Source: JBBIQS01 sp037442205
GTDB taxonomy: Bacteria > Myxococcota > Myxococcia > Myxococcales > UBA5297
Assembly (NCBI GenBank): GCA_037442205.1
Contig: JBBIQS010000013.1
Location: 42,549 to 106,548 of the forward strand
DNA length: 64,000 nucleotides
Direction: 5' to 3'
The notes under the pieces are model-generated. The model was not told the origin of the DNA, searched no databases, and saw nothing but the letters and a program-made list of their open reading frames with translations. Position numbers and translations under genes: made by a program. Below are positions 48,748 through 55,688 of this stretch, in pieces. Position 1 is the first letter of the stretch, and each line of letters opens with the position of its first letter.

Positions 48748-50022
48748 ATGAAGTCGATGAAGGTTGTCGCGATGGCCCTGGCGCTGCTGCCGGCGGCGTG
48801 CTCGAGCCCGGGCGGACAGAGCGGCCAGGACGCGGGCGCGGATCAGAAGAGCGACGCCGGCGCGCAGCCGGGCGGGCCGACCTTCGACATCTCGGTGCTC
48901 GACGCCGCCGCGCCGGGGCGCCTCTACCTGGCGATGGCCGCCAAGGGAGCCAAGATCGGCGTCGCCTACTACGTGGACGTCGGCAACCAGAGCTTCGAGC
49001 TTCGCTACGTCGAGAAGGGCGGCACCCCGCAGGTGGTGGAGACGGTGAAGAAGGTCTACGGCGTCTCGCTGGTATTCGACGCCAGCGGCAACCCGGTGAT
49101 CGGCTATTTGGGCGGCACGCCGCAGGTGCAGTACGGCTGGACGCAGAGCGACCTGACCATCGCCACCAACAGCGGCGGCGGCTGGCAGAAGTCGAACGCC
49201 GCGACCATGAGCGGCGACGCGGTCAGCGGACAGACCTTCAACGACACTGGCGACGTGGTCGGGCTGTTCCCGGCGCTGGCGGTGCGCGCCAACGGCGACA
49301 TCTTCGCCGCCTACCGCGACGTCCACTACGGCCAGTTCCCCACCGACTGGAAGAAGTCCGATCTGGAGATGGTCGAGGGGCGCCCGGGCGCCTGGGCCAG
49401 CCGGGCGGTGATCGCCCTCGGCGGGCCCTTTGAGGGAGCTGGCGGGCTCAACAGCACGGTGATCGGGGTCGACGACGAGCCGGCAGTCGCCTGGTCGTCC
49501 TTCCCGGCCAACGCTGGCGCCGGCAGCCCGGTGGACGTCTACTTCGCCCGCCGCCACGCCGCCGCCTGGAACCCGAAGATGATCCACACCTCGGGAGGGA
49601 CCAACTCCGGCCCCTCGCTGGCCTACGACGCCCGGGTCGGCTTCGCGGTGGCCTTCCAGGACGAGGGGCAGGGGGTGACCTACTACCAGGAGTCGGCTGA
49701 CGGCGACACCTGGCAGGCCGCCGACCCGATCTTCACCGCCGCCACTGGCGGCTGGTATCCCTCGCTGGCATTCACTCCCGACGGCGACCCGGCGATCGCT
49801 TCCTACGACTGCTCGGTCGAGTCGGGGGCCGCCGCGCCGTGCCCGGCCTCCGACGACGCCCTGGTGCTCGCCATCCGCAGCGGCGGGATGTGGCCGACGC
49901 AGCCGATCACCGTCGACCCCGATGGCGCCTACTGGCCCAAGCTGACCTATCTGAACGGCAAGGCGGTCATTGCCTACCGAGATCCGGCGACCACCAAGAT
50001 CAAGCTGGCGGTGGAGAAGTGA
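48748..50022 (+). CDS. Lipoprotein, predicted beta-propeller
   Basis: 424 residues. The signal MKSMKVVAMALALLPAAC gives a lipoprotein, followed by a Gly/Asp/Ala-rich linker. The rest is a run of strands with repeats of the type VSLVFDASGNPVIGY, PALAVRANGDIFAAYRD and PSLAFTPDGDPAIASYD, which suggest a six-bladed propeller. No catalytic motif. The next gene starts on its stop codon (TGATG), so both lipoproteins are made together. Confidence 0.82.
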   Translation: MKSMKVVAMALALLPAACSSPGGQSGQDAGADQKSDAGAQPGGPTFDISVLDAAAPGRLYLAMAAKGAKIGVAYYVDVGNQSFELRYVEKGGTPQVVETVKKVYGVSLVFDASGNPVIGYLGGTPQVQYGWTQSDLTIATNSGGGWQKSNAATMSGDAVSGQTFNDTGDVVGLFPALAVRANGDIFAAYRDVHYGQFPTDWKKSDLEMVEGRPGAWASRAVIALGGPFEGAGGLNSTVIGVDDEPAVAWSSFPANAGAGSPVDVYFARRHAAAWNPKMIHTSGGTNSGPSLAYDARVGFAVAFQDEGQGVTYYQESADGDTWQAADPIFTAATGGWYPSLAFTPDGDPAIASYDCSVESGAAAPCPASDDALVLAIRSGGMWPTQPITVDPDGAYWPKLTYLNGKAVIAYRDPATTKIKLAVEK

Positions 50023-50489
50023 TGATGCTCCGCGCCATCTGCGCCAGCGGCCTGCTCCTGCTGGCGAGCTGCGGCTCGCAGAGCCTCGAAGGCTCCCTCG
50101 GCGAATCGCTCGACCTCTCGTTCAACCAGGTGGAGATCCGCCGCAACGCCCAGGCGCTGCAGATCAGCTACCTGCGCTCCGACGGCAAAGAGGTGGTGGC
50201 GCGGATGACCGTGGTCACCGAGGGGCTGGATCTCAAGTCGAAGGTCTCGCTGGCCGGGCGCTACGCCGCGGGCCATCCGCGCACCGTGGTCACCCGGGCC
50301 GTCGACGGCGAGCCGCTGGTGGTGCTGCCGGCGGTCGAGAACGGGACCCTGGAGCTGAGCGAGGATCCGGCGCCGGACAAGGTGATCACCGGGAACTTCT
50401 CGCTGGCCTTCGCCACCAGCGGCGGCGACACCGGCGGTGGGCGCACGCTCCTGGGCACTTTCCAGGGCAAGGTACTGGCGGCGCAGTAG
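50022..50489 (+). CDS. Lipoprotein of unknown function
   Basis: 155 residues; two possible ATGs lie in tandem (50022 and 50025). The signal ends LLLLASC. The mature part is beta-rich (SFNQVEIRRNAQALQISYLRS...), with a Gly-rich stretch SGGDTGGGRTLLG near the end. Coupled to the propeller lipoprotein upstream by a one-base overlap. Family not recognised. Its stop lies eight bases before that of the convergent YceI gene. Confidence 0.78.
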   Translation: MMLRAICASGLLLLASCGSQSLEGSLGESLDLSFNQVEIRRNAQALQISYLRSDGKEVVARMTVVTEGLDLKSKVSLAGRYAAGHPRTVVTRAVDGEPLVVLPAVENGTLELSEDPAPDKVITGNFSLAFATSGGDTGGGRTLLGTFQGKVLAAQ

Positions 50490-50497
50490 CGCCCCGA

Positions 50498-51100
50498 TCA
50501 TTCCGCCAGCCGGCGCGACGCCTGGACGTCGAGGGTGAGCTCCACCTCGTCGCCCACGACCGCGACCCCTTCGGCGAGGCCGCTGAAGGTCAGGCCGAAG
50601 TCGCGTCGGTTGATGGTCGTGCGGGCCTGGTAGCCCGCGCGCAGCTGCTTCCCGTCCCCGAAATCGACCGCCAGCGGCCCCGACAGCTCGCCGGTGAAGG
50701 TCACGGCGCGCGTCACGTCGCGGATGGTGAGATCGGCCTCGGCCACGAATCGGTTCCCCTCCCACTTGATGGCGCGGGTGGCGAGCTTCATCTCGGGAAA
50801 ACGCTTGGCGGCGAAGAAGTCGTCGCCGCGCAGGTGCGCGTCGCGCTTGGCATTTCCGGTGTCGACGCTGCCGGTCTTGGCGGTGGCCTGCACCGAGGTC
50901 AGCAGGCCAGTCTTGCTGTCGGCGCGGATCGCGGCGTCGAACTGCCGGACCTCGCCTCTGACCTTGCTCAGCCCCAGGTGCCTCACCGAGAAGGCGAGGG
51001 TGGTGTGGTTCGGATCCAGGTGCCACTCCGCCGGCTCGGCGCGGCCGGCGAGGGGAGCCAGGAAGAGCAGGGCGGCGACTGCGAAGGCGGCATTTCTCAC
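50498..51100 (-). CDS. YceI-family periplasmic protein
   Basis: 200 residues from a GTG at 51100 with AAGGAGG upstream. A signal peptide ends AGRAEPAEW. WHLDPNHTTLAFSVRHLGLSKV, DTGNAKRDAHLRGDDFFAAKRFPEM and TINRRDFGL are the YceI signatures: a lipocalin-like barrel that binds isoprenoid-type lipids in known members. It overlaps the DUF2063 stop by four bases (GTGA), so it is the fourth gene of the RiPP operon. That coupling is unusual for YceI. Confidence 0.92.
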   Translation of the reverse strand: MRNAAFAVAALLFLAPLAGRAEPAEWHLDPNHTTLAFSVRHLGLSKVRGEVRQFDAAIRADSKTGLLTSVQATAKTGSVDTGNAKRDAHLRGDDFFAAKRFPEMKLATRAIKWEGNRFVAEADLTIRDVTRAVTFTGELSGPLAVDFGDGKQLRAGYQARTTINRRDFGLTFSGLAEGVAVVGDEVELTLDVQASRRLAE

Positions 51101-51864
51101 GGCGAACCTCCTTGGTGCTGGTGGTGATGGTCTGAGACGGCGAGCCCCAGGCGCAGAGCGCGGTCGAGCGCCCGTTCGACGGCGGCGGTCTCGACCCCTG
51201 CGGCCTGCGCGGCCGCGGCCGGGTCGAGCCCGTCGTAGAGCACCTTGAAGGCGAACAGCAGCTCGGGGTCGGCGCGCGCGAAGGCGTATTCCTCGCTCGC
51301 CGGATGCCGAAAGACGAACACGACCTCGGGCGCCTCGTTCAGGGGCGGCGCCGGCGCGCTCTCGAGCTCGCCCGCCTCCCAGGCTCGCCACTCATCGAGG
51401 AAGCGCGCCACGGGAAAGCGCGTCTGCAGGATCTCGAGCGTCGGGTTGAGCGTCGTGCGCGCGGTCGGGGCCGCTTCGCCGCTGCGGCTGACGTAGACCG
51501 AGAACTCGAGCCACTCCAGCTCGGCGAGCTCGGCGTGGAAAGCCTCGATGCCGGGCTCGCCGCGCGCTCGGAGCTGCTCGAGGTATCCGGGGAGCGCGCG
51601 CACGCAGGCGTTGAGCTCGAAGTCGCTCGGCGGCTGCTCGGCGAAGTAGCCGTCGCAGATCCGCTGCCAGAGCGCCGGGCCCAGCACGGAGCGGAGCGAG
51701 GCGTAGTTCTTGGCCAGCACCTCGTCCAGGTGCGCCCGCGCCGAGCTCTGGTAGATGAGCGCACGCGAGGCGGGGACCTGGAACAGCTCCGCGAGCTGTT
51801 CGGCGGCGAGCTCTCCGCGGAGCAGCCGGTGCACCGGCGCCATGGTGTCAGCGAGCGCGCTCAT
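51097..51864 (-). CDS. DUF2063 partner protein of the MNIO enzyme (BufC/HvfC-like)
   Basis: 255 residues from the ATG at 51864. The N-terminal helical domain (HRLLRGELAAEQLAELFQ, ALIYQSSARAHLDEVLAKNYASLRSVLG) is the DUF2063 fold, which in studied systems recruits the precursor peptide and docks on the DUF692 enzyme. The C-terminal 120 residues are less conserved and end DHHHQHQGGSP, which is His-rich. It overlaps the genes on both sides by four bases. Confidence 0.9.
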   Translation of the reverse strand: MSALADTMAPVHRLLRGELAAEQLAELFQVPASRALIYQSSARAHLDEVLAKNYASLRSVLGPALWQRICDGYFAEQPPSDFELNACVRALPGYLEQLRARGEPGIEAFHAELAELEWLEFSVYVSRSGEAAPTARTTLNPTLEILQTRFPVARFLDEWRAWEAGELESAPAPPLNEAPEVVFVFRHPASEEYAFARADPELLFAFKVLYDGLDPAAAAQAAGVETAAVERALDRALRLGLAVSDHHHQHQGGSP

Positions 51865-52709
51865 GCGGCCTCCTGCGCGGCGGCTCGGCCCAGCGCCCGC
51901 GTCCCGACTCCGCGCACTCGATCGCTCTCCTCGAGCAGCCCCGCCAGCGGCGGCAGGTCGTGATCCCACTCCAGCAGCGACCAGGTCGGGCCCAGCTTGT
52001 TCAGGGTGTAGGCGTAGAGGTCGAGCACCTTCGGGTCGACCCGGGCGCCGTGGGTGTCGATCAGGAATTCGCCCGAGGCGTCGTGTCCGGCGATGTGGAG
52101 CTGCCGAACGCGCTCCAGCGGCATGGCGTCGATGAAGGCATGGGGGTCGTAGCCGTGGTTGATCGCGTTCACGTAGACGTTGTTGACGTCGAGCAGCAGG
52201 CCGCAGTCGGCGCGCTCGATCACCGCGCGGATGAACTCGGCCTCGGTCATCTGCGCCCCGGGCATCCGCAGGTAGTAGGTCGGGTTCTCCAGCAGCAGCG
52301 GGCGGTCCATCCGCTGCTGGACCTCACTGGCGCGGCCGGCGGCGTGGCGCACTGCCTCCTCGGTGAACGGCAGCGGAAGCAGCTCGTGGTACTCGACCCC
52401 GAAGGCCGACGAGTAGGCGAGATGGTCGGAGAACCAGGGAGGCTCGAGCCAGTCGAGCAGCGCCTTCAGCGAGGCCAGGTACCGCCCGTCGAGCGCATCA
52501 GGCCCTCCCACCGACAGCGCGACCCCGTGCGGGATGATCGGAAATCGCCCGCGCAGCTCCTCGAGCACGCGCCGCGGCCGGCCGCCGAAGCGCATGAAGT
52601 TCTCGGAGACGATCTCCAGGAAATCGATTCCGTCCCCGAGCTGATCGAGCTGATCGAAGTGGACGCGGCGCAGCCCGATTCCGAAGCGCGGTTTCTCGAT
52701 GTGGGACAT
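51861..52709 (-). CDS. DUF692 multinuclear iron oxidase (MNIO, BufB/HvfB/MbnB-like)
   Basis: 282 residues, GAGGAAG upstream. A TIM-barrel enzyme that uses two or three irons to convert cysteines of a peptide into oxazolone/thioamide or thiooxazole groups. The metal ligands are all visible: H61 in PHGVALSVGG, H96 in SDHLAYS, E141 in LLENPTYYL, D174 in DVNNVYVN, H185, H205 and H209 in HIAGHD, D218 and H220 in DTHG, E247 in LEWDHD. Full length for the family, so probably active. Confidence 0.94.
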   Translation of the reverse strand: MSHIEKPRFGIGLRRVHFDQLDQLGDGIDFLEIVSENFMRFGGRPRRVLEELRGRFPIIPHGVALSVGGPDALDGRYLASLKALLDWLEPPWFSDHLAYSSAFGVEYHELLPLPFTEEAVRHAAGRASEVQQRMDRPLLLENPTYYLRMPGAQMTEAEFIRAVIERADCGLLLDVNNVYVNAINHGYDPHAFIDAMPLERVRQLHIAGHDASGEFLIDTHGARVDPKVLDLYAYTLNKLGPTWSLLEWDHDLPPLAGLLEESDRVRGVGTRALGRAAAQEAA

Positions 52710-52734
52710 GGATCTTCCTCGGCTGGACCGGGGC

Positions 52735-52766
52735 GCGCCCGGCGGCGACAGAGAGCCGCCGGGCGC
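52735..52766 (-). promoter_or_regulatory. Stable stem-loop between precursor and MNIO genes
   Basis: A perfect 12-bp stem (GCGCCCGGCGGC and GCCGCCGGGCGC) with an 8-base loop, starting 14 bases past the precursor stop. No T-tract follows. Such stems after RiPP precursor genes commonly stop most transcripts or protect the short message, giving more precursor than enzyme. Confidence 0.65.
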
Positions 52767-52780
52767 CCTGGGGGCATTCC

Positions 52781-53032
52781 TCAGCTGCAGCTGCCGTTGC
52801 CGCAGCTCTTCTCGGCGCCCTTCTTGGCGTCCTTGCTGGCGCCGCAGGTCTTCTCGCCTCCCTTGGCGTCCATTTTCTTTCCGCACTGCTTCTCCCCGCC
52901 CTTGCCGGCGGTCTTCACCTTGGACTTGGGGTCCTCCTGCTTCTCCGGCTCGGCGGCCAGGGCCGTTCCCAGCGAGCCGAAGGACAGCGACAGCGCCAGA
53001 CCACCGGCGGACAGCGTGCGAGTCAGCGACAT
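52781..53032 (-). CDS. RiPP precursor with three EKxCG repeats (bufferin/HvfA-like)
   Basis: 83 residues from the ATG at 53032 (GGAGAGAG upstream). A Sec-type signal peptide ends TALAA (about residue 27). The mature part is Lys/Gly-rich with EKQCG (C50), EKTCG (C63), EKSCG (C77) and a last Cys (C82) in GNGSCS. Repeated E-K/G-x-C-G blocks in a short secreted peptide beside a DUF692 enzyme mark metal-binding RiPPs. Spacing between the first three Cys is 13 and 14 residues. The mature peptide may bind copper in the periplasm. Confidence 0.88.
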   Translation of the reverse strand: MSLTRTLSAGGLALSLSFGSLGTALAAEPEKQEDPKSKVKTAGKGGEKQCGKKMDAKGGEKTCGASKDAKKGAEKSCGNGSCS

Positions 53033-53095
53033 GGCTCTCTCCACTTTCAGCCCGCGAAGACCGTTCGGCTCCGCGAGCACATCGGGTTCTCGGGG

Positions 53096-53123
53096 TAGTC
53101 TGGCGAGCGCGAAGAGCGTTACA
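53096..53123 (-). promoter_or_regulatory. Candidate ECF-type promoter of the RiPP operon
   Basis: TGTAAC, a 17-base spacer and GACTA on the minus strand. The AAC-containing -35 element is typical of ECF sigma factors, and an ECF gene diverges from this site. It would give a leader of about 55 bases before the precursor ATG. Confidence 0.4.
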
Positions 53124-53219
53124 CCGAGGCCGGCGCCGCTCCGCTCGGCGGGGCAGAGCATCGAATAGAGCGCTCCCGGCCGAATCGAGGCCGGGCCACC
53201 TCCAAGGAGCCCCAACTCG

Positions 53220-53855
53220 ATGCCCCCTCCGCCTCGCGATCTCGAGCTGCTCGACCGGATCCTGGCTGGCGAGGAGGAGGCGTTCGCCTCTCTGGTCGAG
53301 CGCCATCAGGCGATGCTGGTGCGGTTGGCGATGGTGTTCGTGCGCGACCGCGCAGTGGCCGAGGAAGTGGTCCAGGAGGTGTGGATGGCCGCGCTCGAAG
53401 GGCTTTCGCGCTTCGAGCGCCGCGCCTCCGTGAAGTCCTGGCTGGTGAGCATCGCCGCCAACCTCGCCAAGACCCGCGGCCAGCGCGAGCGAAGGTCCAC
53501 GCCGTTCTCGGCGCTGGCGCCGCCCGGCGACGAGAACGCGCTGGCGGTGGACCCCGCCCGCTTCGCCGCCAACGGTGGCTGGGCCTCGCCGCCCGAGCGC
53601 TGGGACGAGGAGACTCCCGAGCGGTTGTCGCTGCGGCGCGAATCGCGGGAGTGGATAGAAATGGCGATCGGCCAGCTCCCTGAGCAGCAGAGGGCGGTCA
53701 TGACCATGCGCGACATCGACGGGCTCGGGTCCGACGAGGTGTGTAACGTTTTGGGAATCAGCGAGACCAACCAGAGGGTGCTGCTCCACCGCGCCCGCTC
53801 CAAGGTGAGGGCGGCGCTGGAGCAGTACCTGGCGGGAGAAGTGAACCGATGCTGA
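53220..53855 (+). CDS. ECF-family RNA polymerase sigma factor
   Basis: 211 residues. Region 2 is FASLVERHQAMLVRLAMVFV...AEEVVQEVWMAALEGL, and region 4 is LPEQQRAVMTMRDIDGLGSDEVCNVLGISETNQRVLLHRARSKVR (shown here only in outline). The linker between them is long (about 45 residues, Pro-rich). AAGGAG lies upstream. It diverges from the RiPP operon by 187 bases and overlaps the anti-sigma gene by seven bases, so it is probably the switch for the RiPP genes. Confidence 0.93.
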   Translation: MPPPPRDLELLDRILAGEEEAFASLVERHQAMLVRLAMVFVRDRAVAEEVVQEVWMAALEGLSRFERRASVKSWLVSIAANLAKTRGQRERRSTPFSALAPPGDENALAVDPARFAANGGWASPPERWDEETPERLSLRRESREWIEMAIGQLPEQQRAVMTMRDIDGLGSDEVCNVLGISETNQRVLLHRARSKVRAALEQYLAGEVNRC

Positions 53856-54106
53856 CCTGCCAACAGCTGACCGAGCTGGTCACCGACTATCTGGAGGGGC
53901 GCCTGACGCTGGGCCAGAAGCTCAGCTTCCAGATGCACCTGGGAATGTGCCGGCACTGCCGGAGCTACCTGAAGCAGATGCGCCTGACGCTGCGCACGGT
54001 CGGAAAGATCGATGTCGAGAAGGAAGTCCCCGCCGAGGTGCGCGAGGACCTGCTGAAGAGATTTCGCGACTGGAAGAATCGGGGCGGCTCGGGCCCGGCT
54101 CCCTAG
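53849..54106 (+). CDS. Zinc-finger anti-sigma factor
   Basis: 85 residues with C4 and H30-x3-C34-x2-C37 (QMHLGMCRHC), the zf-HC2/ZAS signature. No membrane helix, so it is a soluble sensor. Zinc loss or thiol oxidation/copper binding in such proteins frees the sigma factor. It overlaps the sigma gene by seven bases. The C-terminal helix PAEVREDLLKRFRDWKNRG may cover the sigma factor. Confidence 0.9.
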   Translation: MLTCQQLTELVTDYLEGRLTLGQKLSFQMHLGMCRHCRSYLKQMRLTLRTVGKIDVEKEVPAEVREDLLKRFRDWKNRGGSGPAP

Positions 54107-54141
54107 TGGTAGGCGCTGATCAGAGGCGCGCGGAGGCGATC

Positions 54142-54639
54142 ATGGACAAGAAGATGCTTCTCCTCAGCGCGCTCGTTGCCCTCTCGGCCTGCGAGCGAAT
54201 CACCCCGCTCAATCGCCCGTTCCCCAAGGTCGTCGCCACCACTCTCGACGGCCGCGAGATCCGCCCCGAATCCCTGACCGGCAAGCCGTGGGTGATCAAC
54301 CTGTGGGTCCCGGGCTGCAGCATCTGCAAGGGAGAGTTCCCGGCGCTGGAGGCGGCGCGCAAGGTCTGGGAGCCCAAGGGCGTGGGGTTCCTGGCCATCT
54401 CGCTCGAGCCCGACGTCCAGACCGTGAGCGAGGCGGCGCTGCGCCTGGGGCTCGAGATGACGGTCGCCACCACTCACGACGCGCTTCTGGACGCCACCGG
54501 GGCGCGCGGCGTCCCGGCCACGCTCTTCGTGACTGCTCAGGGCAGGCTCATCGGCGCCGCGACCGGGGCGCGCGATCAGGCCTTCTTCGAGCGTCAGGCC
54601 AAGCGGCTCTGGGAGGATGCTCGGAAGAGCAGCAACTGA
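54142..54639 (+). CDS. TlpA-like thioredoxin-fold lipoprotein
   Basis: 165 residues from the ATG at 54142 (CGGAGG upstream). MDKKMLLLSALVALSAC is a lipoprotein signal (Cys17). The redox pair is C59-S-I-C62 in LWVPGCSICKGEFPAL, and the cis-Pro is in RGVPATLFV. It should act on periplasmic thiols. Third gene of the sigma/anti-sigma unit, so it may reduce or load the cysteines of the RiPP, or repair copper-damaged thiols; this is inferred from position. Confidence 0.87.
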   Translation: MDKKMLLLSALVALSACERITPLNRPFPKVVATTLDGREIRPESLTGKPWVINLWVPGCSICKGEFPALEAARKVWEPKGVGFLAISLEPDVQTVSEAALRLGLEMTVATTHDALLDATGARGVPATLFVTAQGRLIGAATGARDQAFFERQAKRLWEDARKSSN

Positions 54640-54642
54640 GCG

Positions 54643-55119
54643 CTACTGCGGCTTCGGATCGGCGATCTCGATCTTCATCAGGTAGGACGCCGTCGAGTCG
54701 CTGATCACTTCGATCAGGTGATCCCCGGCCCGCTGCAGGGTCTGGGTGCGCCGGTAGGTTCCGGTGGCGTCGGCCTCGCGGAAGAACTCCTTGCCGGTCG
54801 CCGCCAGCGAGGCCACCGAGCCGCAGCCCGGCTCGTTGAGCTCGATGCGCGTCTCGTCCCCGGTGGCCAGCTGCGTCCTGAGGAAGAGAGCCACCGTCAC
54901 CCCGGCGGCGCCGGTGGTCCGCACCACCACCCGCTGCCGGCCGGGGAAGGTCCCTTCCAAGTACTGCGTATTGCCCATCACGCAGCCGGCCGAGGTGGCG
55001 CACACCGGCCACATCGAGTCGCAGGCCTCGTACAGCCGCCCGTTCTTGAACTGCGACTCGGGATCGAGGCAGCCGAGGAAGAGCAGGCTCGAGAAGGTCA
55101 GGGCGAAGAGGGGGCGCAT
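54643..55119 (-). CDS. Cysteine-containing lipoprotein of unknown function
   Basis: 158 residues. The signal ends LLFLGC. The mature part begins LDPESQF and has five further Cys (YEACDSMWPVCATSAGCVMG and EPGCGSVA), likely paired. The rest is beta-rich. Last gene of the leftward lipoprotein operon, 91 bases after the ASH-domain gene. Family not recognised. Confidence 0.78.
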   Translation of the reverse strand: MRPLFALTFSSLLFLGCLDPESQFKNGRLYEACDSMWPVCATSAGCVMGNTQYLEGTFPGRQRVVVRTTGAAGVTVALFLRTQLATGDETRIELNEPGCGSVASLAATGKEFFREADATGTYRRTQTLQRAGDHLIEVISDSTASYLMKIEIADPKPQ

Positions 55120-55210
55120 GGGTCGCAGTCGGGAAAGCGCCGGTCCCTCGACTGTGCTTCGCTCCGCTCGCGGCGAACGGAGCCGTCAGTCGGCCGGCTT
55201 CGATGTCTCG

Positions 55211-55660
55211 TCACTTGGCCACTGCGGTGCCGTGCAGCGGCACCACCAGCGTCGGCGAGTTCTCGGCGTTGGAGGTGATGGTCAGGGTCGCCTCGTGCTT
55301 GCCGGCGGCCTTGGGGGCGTAGGTGACCTGGGCGAAGGCCCGCTCGCGGCTGGCCACCGACTTGGGCAACGTCCCCACTCCGCCGGCGTCGGCGTCGGGG
55401 TTGATGGCCACGGTGAACAGCCCGGCGTTGGCCCCGCTCAGCGACATGGCGGTGATCGACAGGGCATCGGTGCCGCCGTTGCGCAGCTGCAGGGTCTCGG
55501 TCTGGACCGTGTTCACCCACACTGCGTCGGCGCCGGTGGTGAAGTCGCCGCCGAAGGCGATCTCGGTGCGGTCTGGCTCGATCTGCGGCTTCTGCGGCAG
55601 CTTGGGATCGCCCAGGCAGCCGGCGACCAGCAGCGACAAGGCCATCCAGGTCTTCTTCAT
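55211..55660 (-). CDS. ASH/choice-of-anchor-type lipoprotein
   Basis: 149 residues from the ATG at 55660 (GGAGG upstream). The signal MKKTWMALSLLVAGC is lipoprotein-type. One immunoglobulin-like domain follows: TETLQLRNGGTDALSITAMSL, FAQVTYAPKAAGKHEATLTI, TLVVPLHGTA, the pattern of ASPM/SPD-2/Hydin (ASH) or choice-of-anchor D domains. Probably a structural element of an envelope complex with its operon partners. Confidence 0.82.
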   Translation of the reverse strand: MKKTWMALSLLVAGCLGDPKLPQKPQIEPDRTEIAFGGDFTTGADAVWVNTVQTETLQLRNGGTDALSITAMSLSGANAGLFTVAINPDADAGGVGTLPKSVASRERAFAQVTYAPKAAGKHEATLTITSNAENSPTLVVPLHGTAVAK

Positions 55661-55688
55661 CGCGTCCTCCAAAGAGTGCGGGCGCCGG

